Positions 18,380-27,891 are shown, counted from the stretch's first letter. The stretch: 64,000 nt of DNA from an uncultured Collinsella sp. (GCA_958415525.1 CATYZE010000002.1:1-64000), one strand, 5' to 3'. Made by a program: numbers and translations. The notes: a model not told the origin generated them from the sequence alone.

Positions 18380-19285
18380 ATGTCCGATTCCGTTGACGCG
18401 ACGGTCGATACGACCTCGTCGCGCGAGCGCATCAAGCGTGCCCTTTCCCACGGCAAGAAGGGCCGCATCAACAAGGACTTGTCCAACAAGATCATGCTCG
18501 GCGTATTCCGCGCGGCTGCCTATATCACCACGCTGGTGCTGGTCGCTATCATCGCATATGTGGTCATTAACGGCCTGCCGCATATCTCGCTCGACTTTAT
18601 CTTCGGTTGGCCCCAGGGCGTCAACGCCGAGGGTGGAATTTGGCCCACGATCGTCTCGACCGTCTATGTGACGGCGCTCGCCATGCTTATCTGCACGCCG
18701 ATTGCTGTGCTGGCAGCCGTCTATCTGGCCGAGTACGCCAAGCAGGGCAAGGTCGTCGAGCTCATTCGCTACGCTGCTGACGCTTTGGCCTCGGTGCCCT
18801 CTATCGTTATGGGCCTGTTTGGCTACGCCTTGTTTGTCGAGGCCATGGGTCTGGGCCTTTCGATGGTCTCGGCCGCTCTGGCACTCGCGCTCTTGATGCT
18901 TCCCATCGTCATGCGCACCACCGAAGAGGCCATTCGCGCCGTTCCGCGCTATATCCGTTGGGGCGCGTACGGCCTGGGCGCCACCAAGTGGCAGGTTGTC
19001 TCCAAGATTGTGCTTCCTTCTGCCTTTGGCCGTATTGCCACGGGCATTGTCCTTGCCATCGGCCGTGCCATTGGCGAGACCGCCGTGGTGCTCTACACCA
19101 TGGGCCAGGCCATCAATCTACCTATCTCGCCGCTCGATTCCGGCCGCCCCATGACCGTTCACCTTTATCTGCTTGCCAATGACGGCATCAACATGAACGC
19201 AGCCTACGGCACCGCGCTCTTGCTGATGGTGATCATTCTGGCCTTCAACCTGTTTGCGCGCTTCCTGTCGCGCAAGCGTCGCTAG
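18380..19285 (+). CDS. pstA: Phosphate ABC transporter permease PstA
   Basis: A 301-aa permease that pairs with PstC. A charged N-terminus of about 40 residues precedes six membrane segments. The EAA-type loop YIRWGAYGLGATKWQVVSKIVLP, the motif ASVPSIVMGLFGYALF and GRAIGETAVVLYTMG identify PstA. It lies 3 bases after pstC and 12 before pstB, in the usual operon order. Confidence 0.94.
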   Translation: MSDSVDATVDTTSSRERIKRALSHGKKGRINKDLSNKIMLGVFRAAAYITTLVLVAIIAYVVINGLPHISLDFIFGWPQGVNAEGGIWPTIVSTVYVTALAMLICTPIAVLAAVYLAEYAKQGKVVELIRYAADALASVPSIVMGLFGYALFVEAMGLGLSMVSAALALALLMLPIVMRTTEEAIRAVPRYIRWGAYGLGATKWQVVSKIVLPSAFGRIATGIVLAIGRAIGETAVVLYTMGQAINLPISPLDSGRPMTVHLYLLANDGINMNAAYGTALLLMVIILAFNLFARFLSRKRR

Positions 19286-19297
19286 TTAAGGAGTCCC

Positions 19298-20101
<804 letters not shown>

Positions 20102-20193
20102 TCGGTGCGACTAGTCCCAAGCCGATCGGACCTGGTCCGGTGCGTATTCACTGTGCGGGCTGCATGACCGCACCCAACTGATTGGAGTGAACC

Positions 20194-21051
20194 ATGCGCA
20201 AACTGTTTTCCCGTCAGCTCGTCGAGGCCCGTCACGAGATGCTGAGCATCTATGAGGCCGTCGATCTGGCTCTCCACGATGCCGTGAAGGCCTATGTGAC
20301 CGACGACCGCAAGCTCGCCACCAAGACCAAGAAACGTACGCTTTCGATTGACGCGCGCTGCGCCAACCTGGAGGCCGTCTGCTACAACCTGATCGCCACG
20401 CAGTCACCGGTCGCCTCCGACTTCCGCCTGCTTCAGACGATCATCTACGTCGACTTTAACCTGCAGCGCATGACCGATAAGGTCCGTCAGATCTGCCGTG
20501 CCACGCGTCATATGATCAAGGCCGACATCTCGCTGCCCCAGGAGCTCGTCGGTACGGTTGAGGCCGAGGCCGAAGCTGTTTACCAGGTGCTGGGCTCTTC
20601 GCTTTCTGCGCTCGTCACCAATGACATGTCCATCATCTGCAACCTGGCCGTCGAGGACGAGCCAGTGCACGCCGCCTACGAGAAGTTCTTCCGCACCTTT
20701 AACCGTATGGATACGGGCGACTTTATGGACGACGACAGCAACTATGACGACCTGCGCCGCGCCATCATGGTTTCGCGCTACCTCGATCGCATCGCTTCCA
20801 TTTCCATCGATGCCGCTTGCCGTCTGACCTTCCTGTTGACTGGTCAGCGTATGAACGCCGGCGATATCGCCCGCACTGATGAGGACGAGCTCGAGAGCAT
20901 GCGCGTGCCTTCGGGCGAGGGTGTTATCATGAGGCCCGCCGTCGACGCGCGCTACGTTGCCAAGGTGCCCGCCAACGAGGTCAGCGAGGGTCTTCGCTAC
21001 CTGCTCGATCATCTTGAGGACGAGGACGATGGCGAGGACGACGAGGAGTAA
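20194..21051 (+). CDS. phoU: PhoU, phosphate signalling regulator
   Basis: A 285-aa all-helical PhoU protein with two repeated three-helix bundles. The first carries VCYNLIATQSPVASDFRLLQT and the second NYDDLRRAIMVSRYLDRIAS. These metal-coordinating Glu/Asp-rich helices are family marks. PhoU links PstB to the phosphate-sensing histidine kinase and limits phosphate uptake. The C-terminus is an unusual acidic tail (EDEDDGEDDEE) after a short linker. No kinase/regulator pair lies in the window. A hairpin terminator follows. Confidence 0.93.
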   Translation: MRKLFSRQLVEARHEMLSIYEAVDLALHDAVKAYVTDDRKLATKTKKRTLSIDARCANLEAVCYNLIATQSPVASDFRLLQTIIYVDFNLQRMTDKVRQICRATRHMIKADISLPQELVGTVEAEAEAVYQVLGSSLSALVTNDMSIICNLAVEDEPVHAAYEKFFRTFNRMDTGDFMDDDSNYDDLRRAIMVSRYLDRIASISIDAACRLTFLLTGQRMNAGDIARTDEDELESMRVPSGEGVIMRPAVDARYVAKVPANEVSEGLRYLLDHLEDEDDGEDDEE

Positions 21052-21088
21052 GTAGCCCCGTTCGTCGAAAGATTGTAAATACCTAAGT

Positions 21089-21125
21089 GAGCGCGGCCTT
21101 GCACATGCGGGGCCGCGCTCTTGCG
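21089..21125 (+). terminator. Hairpin terminator after phoU
   Basis: GAGCGCGGCC (21089-21098) pairs with GGCCGCGCTC (21111-21120), followed by a weak TTGCGTT tract. It probably ends the pst operon before yggS. Confidence 0.65.
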
Positions 21126-21170
21126 TTAGCATGGGACTACTTGTTTGGCTGTCAGCGGAGGCGATTGGCA

Positions 21171-21908
21171 ATGGATAACTATTTGGATTTGATGCGCGCT
21201 CGCCGCGAGCAGATTCTGGAACGTTTTTATGCGGCGCTCGATCGCGCGGGCCGCCCCCACGACGCCGCGCGCCTCATTGCCGTGTCCAAGACCGTTGGTG
21301 TCGATGAGACTGTTGCTGCCATCCAGGCGGGGTATCGCCATTTTGCCGAGAACCGCCCGCAGGAGCTGGTTCGCAAGCTCACGGGTCTGGCGGAGCATCC
21401 GGAGCTGCCCGAGGTGCGCTTCGATATGATCGGCAACCTGCAGACCAATAAGATCAATGCGGTGCTGGGCTCAGCCGAGATGATTCACTCGGTGGGTTCG
21501 CTGCATCTGGCACAGGCGATCTCGAGCCGTGCTGTCCGCAAGATTGAGGCAGGCGAGCTCGCCGGCCCCCAGCGTGTGCTCATCGAGGTCAATGTGAGTG
21601 GTGAGGAGTCGAAGGGAGGCTTTTCGCCCGATGAGATTCGCGCCGCCGCGGGTGAGCTTGCGGAACTTGAGGGAATTTGCGTACAGGGGCTTATGACTAT
21701 GGCGCCCCGGGGGAATAAGGATGTGGCACGCCGCACCTTTGCGGGGCTTCGTGAGCTGAGGGATGAGCTGGAGGCTGCGCATCCCGATTTGAACCTGCCT
21801 GAGCTTTCCTGCGGCATGAGCGAGGACTTTGAGCCTGCCCTTGAGGAGGGCTCTACGCTCGTTCGCCTGGGCAGGGTAGTATTTAGCCCGGAGTTTGCAG
21901 TAAAATAA
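21171..21908 (+). CDS. yggS: YggS/PLPBP family PLP homeostasis protein
   Basis: A 245-aa single-domain TIM-barrel protein that binds pyridoxal phosphate and helps control PLP and amino/keto acid pools. LIAVSKT carries the PLP lysine (Lys40). HFAENRPQELVRK, IGNLQTNKIN, VNVSGEESKGGF and the C-terminal SCGMSEDFEPALEEGSTLVRLG are family motifs. The expected ENxxQE appears here as ENRPQE. The ATG at 21171 follows GGAG. It precedes sepF-yggT-divIVA, the standard Gram-positive neighbourhood. Confidence 0.94.
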   Translation: MDNYLDLMRARREQILERFYAALDRAGRPHDAARLIAVSKTVGVDETVAAIQAGYRHFAENRPQELVRKLTGLAEHPELPEVRFDMIGNLQTNKINAVLGSAEMIHSVGSLHLAQAISSRAVRKIEAGELAGPQRVLIEVNVSGEESKGGFSPDEIRAAAGELAELEGICVQGLMTMAPRGNKDVARRTFAGLRELRDELEAAHPDLNLPELSCGMSEDFEPALEEGSTLVRLGRVVFSPEFAVK

Positions 21909-21968
21909 GGCTCTGAAGTGCGCACTGATTATCGGGGCGCCTGCACTAAACCGCGAGAGGACACAACC

Positions 21969-22691
21969 ATGGGCTTCCTTGACGAGATTAAAAATAAGAT
22001 GCACCTGGGCGGCCAGCAGGGTTACGACCAGGGTTATGGCCAGGACGACGACTACGGCTACGATGACGGCTATGACGATAGTTATCAGGGCAACGGCTAC
22101 GGCGGTGCTTCGGGCGAGGGCTTCTACACCCAAGACGAGCCGAGCAACGGCCTGCTTGGTCAGACGCGCCGCGGTGAAGCTGAGTCGGTTGCCGTGTATA
22201 CGCGCTCCGGTCAGCTGGTCGGCGATGACTCCCGCCATGCCACGACGTATAACCCGCCTTCGCGCTCGCAGGACAGTGTTGCGAGCGGTTATCGTCCTGG
22301 TGCCTATGACACGCCGTCGAGCTACGCCGAGAACACCCGCGCCCGTGCCGCCGCTGCGCCCGCGCCTGCACCGAGTGATGCCTCGGCCTATGCGAGCAAT
22401 ATCATCAACGCCACGCCGCAGCTGCCGGCCTATGTCCTGCGCCCCGAGAGCTATGACGACGTGGAGACCGTGGTGCGCCGCGTTCGCACCAAGCAGCCTG
22501 TCGCACTGATTTTTGTGGGCGTACGCACCGAAGTTGCTAAGCGCGTCTTGGACTTCTCTTACGGCTTTGCCTGCGGTCTGGGTGCCACGGTCAAGGAGGT
22601 GGGCGACCGCGTGTTCATGGTGCTGCCCGCCGGCTGCGAGGTCAAAGATTCCGATCTCAAGAAGCTTCGTGCCGACGGCTACCTTAAGTAA
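21969..22691 (+). CDS. sepF: SepF, FtsZ-associated division protein
   Basis: A 240-aa protein. The N-terminus MGFLDEIKNKMHLG is the amphipathic membrane-targeting helix. A Gly/Asp/Tyr-rich flexible linker of roughly 125 residues follows. The C-terminal SepF core (about residues 150-240, ESYDDVETVVRRVRTKQPV through KRVLDFSYGFACGLG) forms the FtsZ-binding dimer. In lineages without FtsA, SepF is the main membrane tether of FtsZ, consistent with the missing ftsA. The ATG at 21969 has AGAGGA 8 bases upstream. Confidence 0.94.
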   Translation: MGFLDEIKNKMHLGGQQGYDQGYGQDDDYGYDDGYDDSYQGNGYGGASGEGFYTQDEPSNGLLGQTRRGEAESVAVYTRSGQLVGDDSRHATTYNPPSRSQDSVASGYRPGAYDTPSSYAENTRARAAAAPAPAPSDASAYASNIINATPQLPAYVLRPESYDDVETVVRRVRTKQPVALIFVGVRTEVAKRVLDFSYGFACGLGATVKEVGDRVFMVLPAGCEVKDSDLKKLRADGYLK

Positions 22692-22712
22692 AGACAAGAC
22701 GAGGAGATTCCC

Positions 22713-22994
22713 ATCAACATCTACACTATCGTCCAGCTGGTCAACACGCTGTTCAACTTCTATTCCACGCTCATTGTCGTCTACTGCTTTATGACGTGGA
22801 TTCCCATGAAGCAGGGCGGTTTGCTTCAGGATATTGCTGCGGTGCTCGATAGCGTGTGCGGTCCGTGGCTCGGCCTGTTCCGTCGTTTCATCCCGCCGAT
22901 GGGCGGTGTCGATTTTTCGCCGGTCGTTGCGATTATTGCGTTGCAGTTGGTGCAGAGGCTGGTTCTGCAGCTTCTTATAGGTATACTCGTATAG
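22713..22994 (+). CDS. yggT: YggT family membrane protein with apparent ATC start
   Basis: A 93-aa integral membrane protein of the YggT family, of uncertain role in cell shape or osmotic adaptation. Two hydrophobic helices surround MTWIPMKQGG and the conserved RRFIPPMGGVDFSP. The first in-frame ATG (22791) would delete the first helix. The frame is open back to the sepF stop with no ATG, GTG or TTG before it. A GAGGAG site (22701-22706) lies 6 bases before ATC at 22713. I therefore propose AUC initiation there; a sequencing error for ATG is the alternative. Confidence 0.75.
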   Translation: MNIYTIVQLVNTLFNFYSTLIVVYCFMTWIPMKQGGLLQDIAAVLDSVCGPWLGLFRRFIPPMGGVDFSPVVAIIALQLVQRLVLQLLIGILV

Positions 22995-23054
22995 AACTGA
23001 CTTAGTAACTTACGTCGGGCGTGTACGCCGAGGCGATGAAAAAGGAGACTTGTT

Positions 23055-23729
23055 ATGGCTATTACCCCTGCAGACATCCAGGCTCAGACTTTCTCTGAGG
23101 CCAAGCGTGGCTACGATCCTGCCGAGGTCGACGTCTTCTTGGAGACACTGTCCTCCGAGGTTGACGCTATGCTCGCTAAGATCGTCGACCTTAAGGGCCG
23201 TCTGACTGCTACCGAGCAGCAGCTTGCCGATGCCCAGGCTCAGCTTGCCCAGGCTCAGGATGCCACCGCCCAGGCCGTTCCTGCCGCCCCCGTGGCTGCT
23301 CCCGCCCCTGACTTCTCCGCTCAGGAGCGCCAGATTTCTGCTGCCCTGATCGCTGCCCAGCAGACCGCTGAGACCATCGTCAACGATGCCAACGAGAACG
23401 CTGAGCGTATCCGCAACGAGGCTGACGCCAAAGCCCGCGAGGTTATCCGCCAGGCTCTGACCGAAAAGCAGGCCGAGCTCGAGGAAATCGACCGTCTGAA
23501 GGCTTCCCGCGAGGAGTTCAAGGCCGAGTACCTCAAGCTCATCCAGCATTTTATGGACGATGCCCAGAACTCCTTCCCGGCCGACCTCATGGCCTCCACG
23601 CCGGTCGGTTCTGCCGCTTCTCCTGCGGTGACTGTTCCCGCCGAGCCGCTGCCCGTCGCTGACCCGGTTGTCCCCGTGGCCGATCCCTTCGCCCCGATCG
23701 ACAACTTTGCCGCCGACGACCTGGACTAA
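23055..23729 (+). CDS. divIVA: DivIVA/Wag31-like polar growth and division protein
   Basis: A 224-aa coiled-coil protein. The N-terminal DivIVA domain (ITPADIQAQTFSEAKRGYDPAEVDVFLETL) carries the membrane-binding and dimerisation region. A Gln/Ala-rich segment and a long charged helix (about residues 95-170) follow, then a Pro/Val/Ala-rich tail. DivIVA marks curved membranes and, in Actinobacteria, directs polar growth. AAAGGAG precedes the ATG. TATACT at 22982-22987 could be a -10 box for the gene. A strong terminator follows. Confidence 0.93.
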   Translation: MAITPADIQAQTFSEAKRGYDPAEVDVFLETLSSEVDAMLAKIVDLKGRLTATEQQLADAQAQLAQAQDATAQAVPAAPVAAPAPDFSAQERQISAALIAAQQTAETIVNDANENAERIRNEADAKAREVIRQALTEKQAELEEIDRLKASREEFKAEYLKLIQHFMDDAQNSFPADLMASTPVGSAASPAVTVPAEPLPVADPVVPVADPFAPIDNFAADDLD

Positions 23730-23758
23730 CATTCGGCCTACAATTTAGTGCCTAGAAA

Positions 23759-23786
23759 GGACCCGCAGCTTGCGGGTCCTTTTTTA
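23759..23786 (+). terminator. Rho-independent terminator after divIVA
   Basis: A perfect 9-bp stem GGACCCGCA/TGCGGGTCC with a GCT loop is followed by seven T residues. Confidence 0.95.
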
Positions 23787-23810
23787 TGACTGTGCCGGGG
23801 TGCGTAACAT

Positions 23811-23848
23811 AAAAAACCGAGCCCTGCACATAGTGGCGCAGAACTCGG
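23811..23848 (-). terminator. Terminator after the nitroreductase
   Basis: Read on the minus strand, CCGAGTTCTGC and GCAGGGCTCGG form an imperfect stem followed by six T residues (plus-strand A run at 23811-23816). It faces the divIVA terminator across a short gap. Confidence 0.85.
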
Positions 23849-23896
23849 CGAACGGGTGAGCGGTCAAGGGTAGGTTTTAAGGCATGTCCCAAAAAT

Positions 23897-24427
23897 CTAC
23901 TTGAGGAGGAAGTCGGAGAGGGGAATGGTGCGGGCCTCGCGATGCTCGGGATCGGCGATGTGGTCGGCGGGATAGCCACAGACGAGCATGTGATAGGGAT
24001 AGACGCCCTTGGGCAGATTGAACTGCTCCTCTGCCACCTCAGGCTTAAAATGGCATACCCAGCACGTTCCCAGGCCCTGCTCGGTGGCCTCCATCATCAT
24101 CTGATCACACACGATGGACGTATCGATTTCACTGGAATTCATCTGGTCATACGGGCGCACCCAAGCATCATCGGTAACGCTGCAAATAAGGAAGACAAGC
24201 GGAGCTCCAAAGATAGACCCATCACGAGCAAACCGAGGCTGACAAGCAGCGGCCTTCTCCAGAAGCTCAGGCGTATCCAACACCATCACACGGGTTGGAT
24301 GATTATTACAAGCAGAAGGAGCAATACGCCCAGCCTCAACAATGGCATCCACCACAGCCTGCTCAACAGAACGATCCTCAAACTCGCGACAAGAATACCG
24401 ACCCCGAGCCAGATCCAAATAAGACAT
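23897..24427 (-). CDS. Nitroreductase family flavoprotein
   Basis: A 176-aa FMN-dependent nitroreductase-fold protein. YLDLARGRYSCREFEDRSV at the N-terminus and GRIAPSACNNHPTRVMVLD are typical FMN-contact motifs. MMEATEQGLGTCWVCHF in the second half belongs to the same fold. The C-terminal half is short, close to small anaerobe nitroreductases that lack a ferredoxin domain. The substrate is unknown. The ATG at 24427 is used because GGAGGG precedes it; the frame extends 22 codons further upstream into hydrophobic sequence with no family match. Confidence 0.88.
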   Translation of the reverse strand: MSYLDLARGRYSCREFEDRSVEQAVVDAIVEAGRIAPSACNNHPTRVMVLDTPELLEKAAACQPRFARDGSIFGAPLVFLICSVTDDAWVRPYDQMNSSEIDTSIVCDQMMMEATEQGLGTCWVCHFKPEVAEEQFNLPKGVYPYHMLVCGYPADHIADPEHREARTIPLSDFLLK

Positions 24428-24606
24428 ACAAGCCCTCCAACAATTTAAAATCAAACAAACCCAAAGTAACCCAAACAGTACCCAAAGCAGCAATCGGCCA
24501 AACGCTCATCAAGGGCCAAAGTGTCCGAACGGATACCAAAGGTCCCTTCAGCCAAACCCCCATTGCGCTACAACTATCAGCCAAAGTTCCCAATGGTGAT
24601 ACGTAA

Positions 24607-24690
24607 GGCGAAGGGCCGACCACGGTTTACTTTCGAACGACTCTGCAAAGCAGCCGGAGTGAGAAAGCAAACCGTGGCCGGCCCTTCGCC
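24607..24690. repeat. Nested inverted repeat between DUF47 gene and nitroreductase
   Basis: Arms 24607-24628 and 24669-24690 pair over 22 positions with one mismatch. The 40-base loop has further pairing (CTTTC/GAAAG, ACTC/GAGT). No T tract follows on either strand. It shares a core (GGCCG, CACGG, TTACTTTCG) with the larger element at 38604-38732. The rest of the 283-base gap 24428-24710 shows no gene. Confidence 0.8.
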
Positions 24691-24710
24691 GCCGGGACAC
24701 GTACCCCCAA

Positions 24711-25334
24711 TTAACTGTTCTTCATGACAATCGAATCCACAACATCAGCCACATTCTCGCAGCAGTCAGCACAGTACTCCAGGAAGGCATACACGTCACG
24801 CCAAGCGATGACCTCGAGCGGATCCTTGCCGTTGACGTGCAGGTTACGCATGGCGTTGATATAGAGCTCGTCGGCCTCGGACTCGATGGTGTTGATCTGG
24901 ATGACGAGCTCGCGCAGCGTCTTGGACTTGCGGTAGTTAGGCAGCTCGACCATCAGGTCTTTCATGGCGCGGCAGGCGTCGGTCACCTTGTGAGCGATGA
25001 CGATGGCATCGGGGTGGATGCTCTGGATGTTGGTGAAGTAGACGCGCTGCACGACGCCCTCGATGCGGTCGAGCACGGTGTCGAGCGAGCAGCTCATCAG
25101 GTCCAGATCCTCGCGCTCAAGCGGGGTGATAAAGGCGGTGAGCAGGGCGTCCTCAAGCTCATGGTGCTTCTTGTCGGCCGCATGCTCGATCGCATGCATC
25201 TTGTCGAGCATATCGTGAATCTTTGCGGGATCGAAGTTCTCGAAAATCTTGGTAAGCAGCTCGGCGGCCTGGACGGCGAGGTCGGCGCAAGCGACGTAGT
25301 TGTCAAAGTAGAACGAATCGGGTTTCTTTGCCAT
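24711..25334 (-). CDS. DUF47/PhoU-like phosphate transport accessory protein
   Basis: A 207-aa all-helical protein of the DUF47 (TIGR00153-like, PhoU-related) family. FYFDNYVACADLAVQAAELL, MHAIEHAADKKHHELED, TPLEREDLDLMSCSLDTVLDRIE and TIESEADELY are typical conserved blocks. These proteins are usually encoded beside Pit permeases and are thought to regulate them. Here it follows pit by 67 bases on the same strand. A GAAAGGA ribosome site precedes the ATG. Confidence 0.92.
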   Translation of the reverse strand: MAKKPDSFYFDNYVACADLAVQAAELLTKIFENFDPAKIHDMLDKMHAIEHAADKKHHELEDALLTAFITPLEREDLDLMSCSLDTVLDRIEGVVQRVYFTNIQSIHPDAIVIAHKVTDACRAMKDLMVELPNYRKSKTLRELVIQINTIESEADELYINAMRNLHVNGKDPLEVIAWRDVYAFLEYCADCCENVADVVDSIVMKNS

Positions 25335-25401
25335 GAGTGGGTCCTTTCGAGGCGAAGACGGGTGGGCGAGGTGTTACGGTCCGGATGGACGTTCGGTTTG
25401 A

Positions 25402-26451
25402 CTAGATGAACATCATGAACAGCTTGGCCATGACAAAGCTGATGAGTCCGCAGGCGGGGAAGGTGAAGAACCAGGTGAACATCATGTCCTTGACGACGCC
25501 GAAGTTGATGGCCGAGAGGCGTTTGACGGCACCGACGCCCATGATGGCGCAGGTCTTGATGTGCGTGGAGGACACGGGGATGCCGGTAAGGGTGGCAAGC
25601 AGCAGGTTCGCGGCGCCCGCCAGGTCGGCGGAGAAGCCCTGGTACTTTTCGAGCTTGACCATGCTCTGGCCAACGGACTTGATGATGCGCTCGCCGCCCA
25701 CGCTGGTGCCGATGCCCATGGTGGCCGAGCATAGCAGCATAATCCAGATGGGGATGCCGGCATCGCCGACGCTCGTCTGGCCGCTGGCAAAGGCCACGCC
25801 TAAAAAGAGCACGCCGATGAACTTCTGTCCATCCTGCGCGCCGTGCATAAAGCTCATGGCCGCAGCGCTCGCGATCTGAGCGTATTTAAAGAAGACATTG
25901 GCACGTCGCCTGTTGGCGGCGGCGAAAAGAATCGAGACGAGCTTGCACAGGACCCAGCCCATGACAAAGCCCAGCCCGATGGAGAGCGCCAGGCCGTAGA
26001 TGACCTTCATCCACTCGTGGACGTTGACGCTGCTCGCACCGCCGAGGGCGATGGCGGCACCGGTCAGGCCGGCGATAAGGCTGTGGCTTTGCGAGGTGGG
26101 GATGCCAAAACGCGACGCTGTGGCGCCGTAGACGACGATGGAGAACAGCGCCGCGCACAGGCAGGCGAGCGCCATGGTACTGTTTCCGCCAAAGTCGACA
26201 ATATGGGAGATGGTGTTGGCGACGCTCGCGTTAAAGTGCGTCATGATGAGCACGCCGAGGAAGTTGAATGCGGCACTCATGAGAATGGCGGCGCGGGCGG
26301 GCATGCAACGCGTAGTGACGCAGGTCGCGATGGCGTTGGGTGCGTCGGTCCATCCATTGACGAAGATGGCGCCGAGCGCGAGGATCACGGTGACGGCAAG
26401 GACTGGGTTCGACACAAGTTGGCCGAGGAAGGTTGAGAACGTTACGTCCAT
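25402..26451 (-). CDS. pit: Inorganic phosphate permease (Pit family)
   Basis: A 349-aa membrane transporter, probably a low-affinity metal-phosphate/proton symporter. The two PiT signature halves are present. The first is NGWTDAPNAIAT near the N-terminus with GIPTSQSHSLIAGLTGA. The second is HGAQDGQKFIGV with GIPVSSTHIKTCAIMGVG near the C-terminus. About ten hydrophobic segments are visible. It complements the high-affinity Pst system 6 kb away. It pairs with the downstream DUF47 gene. Confidence 0.93.
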   Translation of the reverse strand: MDVTFSTFLGQLVSNPVLAVTVILALGAIFVNGWTDAPNAIATCVTTRCMPARAAILMSAAFNFLGVLIMTHFNASVANTISHIVDFGGNSTMALACLCAALFSIVVYGATASRFGIPTSQSHSLIAGLTGAAIALGGASSVNVHEWMKVIYGLALSIGLGFVMGWVLCKLVSILFAAANRRRANVFFKYAQIASAAAMSFMHGAQDGQKFIGVLFLGVAFASGQTSVGDAGIPIWIMLLCSATMGIGTSVGGERIIKSVGQSMVKLEKYQGFSADLAGAANLLLATLTGIPVSSTHIKTCAIMGVGAVKRLSAINFGVVKDMMFTWFFTFPACGLISFVMAKLFMMFI

Positions 26452-26582
26452 ATATGGGCTTTCTCGAAGTTTGCAGGCACGTTACAGAAACATGATAAAT
26501 CGTATCACCTCCTGCGGGTTTCTTTACCGAGTTCTGATGGGAGCAGTGAATTTTTTGGCACTAAAATTGAATATTATCCCTG

Positions 26583-26611
26583 TTGACCGCGGGTGTTCTT
26601 TTTGCTAACAC
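26583..26611 (+). promoter_or_regulatory. Candidate sigma70 promoter
   Basis: TTGACC (26583-26588), a 17-nt spacer and TAACAC (26606-26611) lie about 90 bases upstream of the gene at 26702. The divergent pit gene starts on the other side of this 250-base region. Confidence 0.45.
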
Positions 26612-26701
26612 GCCATGCGGACACATGCGATCGCTCCGACACCCCAAAACCACAGCCTGTTCGCTTTACAACATGCAAACATGCGTTCGATAATAGGAGG
26701 C

Positions 26702-27040
26702 ATGGAATATCGACAGACAGACGGCAAAACTCGGCGCGTGCACAAGCAGTATGTGGACGTCGTGGCTCGCATTCTCGCGGGCGGACAGGTTGTGCCGGTT
26801 ACCGTCTGCTGGGTTGACGGTCGCTGCTTTACGATTGACGAGATTGTCTCGTCCACCGGTTTTGGCCTGACGGTTCACGGCATTCGTACGGCGACTTATA
26901 AGGTTCGTTTTGGCGGACATGCGACCGAACTGTATCTGGAAGAACAGGCACGCGAGCGACCGGATGGCTCGCAGACTCATCTGATGCGTTGGTGGGTGTG
27001 GGCGTTCGACCGAACACTCGAGAGCGAGCGCCGCAGGTAA
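26702..27040 (+). CDS. Small conserved hypothetical protein
   Basis: A 112-aa soluble protein with no named family that I can assign firmly. The pattern is KQYVDVVARILAGGQVVPVTVCWVDGRCFTIDEI (given in parts: KQYVDVVARI, VPVTVCW, DGRCFTIDEI), then VRFGGHATELYLEE and RWWVWAF. It resembles short Gram-positive proteins with a beta-rich WxDGRxFxID motif, which lack a known function. The ATG at 26702 sits 4 bases after ATAGGAGG, slightly close but the best start. The gene stands alone between divergent pit and the BI-1 gene. It may share a transcript with the latter, 80 bases downstream. Confidence 0.75.
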   Translation: MEYRQTDGKTRRVHKQYVDVVARILAGGQVVPVTVCWVDGRCFTIDEIVSSTGFGLTVHGIRTATYKVRFGGHATELYLEEQARERPDGSQTHLMRWWVWAFDRTLESERRR

Positions 27041-27120
27041 GAACGCGTGGCGTTCGGGTACAATGGCAGGAAACTTGTCAGCTACGGCGCCGTCGCGGTG
27101 TTTTTTGAAAGGACGAAATT

Positions 27121-27816
27121 ATGAACGATATTCAGGGCTATCAGAATGGCCCCATCGAGACCGGCGCAAGCCGTGCCAAGGAGATGTCGCCGCGCGCGTA
27201 CAACCTTGTCATGTCTGCTCTGATCTTTTTGGGCTTTTGCGCCATGGGCGCCGGTGCTTACTTTACGAGCACCATGTCGTTTGCGCGCATGATGATGAGC
27301 GGCGCCGCTTTGCCGCTGGTCTTTGGCTCATTTATTTTGACCATCGTCGGCATGGTCATGATGTCGGCTGCTGCCAGCAAACAGTCCGTGGGCCTGTCAC
27401 TCGTGGGCTACGTGGTCTTTGCGAGCACCTTTGGCCTGACGGCGTCGTTTGGTCTTGCCAACTACGACCTGCCTACCATTAACACCGCCTTTATCGCCAC
27501 GGCCGCCATTACCTTTGTCTTTGGTGCGCTGGGCGTGACCTTCCCCAAGTTCTTCCAGCGTGTGTATGGCATTGGTTTTGGCATCCTGCTTGCCACGATT
27601 CTGGTCGAGATCGTGCTGATGTTCATGGGCGTTTCGCAGTCCATCACCGACCTGATCGTGATCGTGGTGTTCGCCGGCTTCATCGGCTACGACACCTATG
27701 TGGCAACGACGGTGCCGCCCACGCTGCCCAACGCCGTGCTCATGGCATCCAACCTGTTCGTGGACATCATCAACGTGTTCCTGCGCATTCTGAACATCCT
27801 CGGCCGTCGCGATTAA
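27121..27816 (+). CDS. Bax inhibitor-1/YccA family membrane protein
   Basis: A 231-aa protein with seven predicted membrane helices. Conserved BI-1 features are RAYNLVMSALIFLGF near the start, VFGALGVTFPKFFQRV in the middle, and the late YDTYVATT with an acidic loop before the last helix (LFVDIINVFLRILNILG). Family members are pH-sensitive calcium-leak channels or stress-tolerance factors; the bacterial role is unclear. GAAAGGA precedes the ATG. A TTCG-loop terminator follows. Confidence 0.9.
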   Translation: MNDIQGYQNGPIETGASRAKEMSPRAYNLVMSALIFLGFCAMGAGAYFTSTMSFARMMMSGAALPLVFGSFILTIVGMVMMSAAASKQSVGLSLVGYVVFASTFGLTASFGLANYDLPTINTAFIATAAITFVFGALGVTFPKFFQRVYGIGFGILLATILVEIVLMFMGVSQSITDLIVIVVFAGFIGYDTYVATTVPPTLPNAVLMASNLFVDIINVFLRILNILGRRD

Positions 27817-27865
27817 AGCGCGGCATTGCGATGCTTCCTGCCGGACACGGTAAAACGATGCGAAA

Positions 27866-27891
27866 GGCGGTCCTTCGGGGCCGTCTTTTTT
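27866..27891 (+). terminator. Terminator after the BI-1 gene
   Basis: GGCGGTCC and GGGCCGTC pair through a TTCG tetraloop and are followed by six T residues. Confidence 0.9.

Noticed and set aside
24295..24727. Short plus-strand frames antisense to the nitroreductase start and in the following gap
   Set aside because: Low-complexity Gln/Pro/Asn translations without ribosome sites; they overlap a real gene and an inverted repeat.
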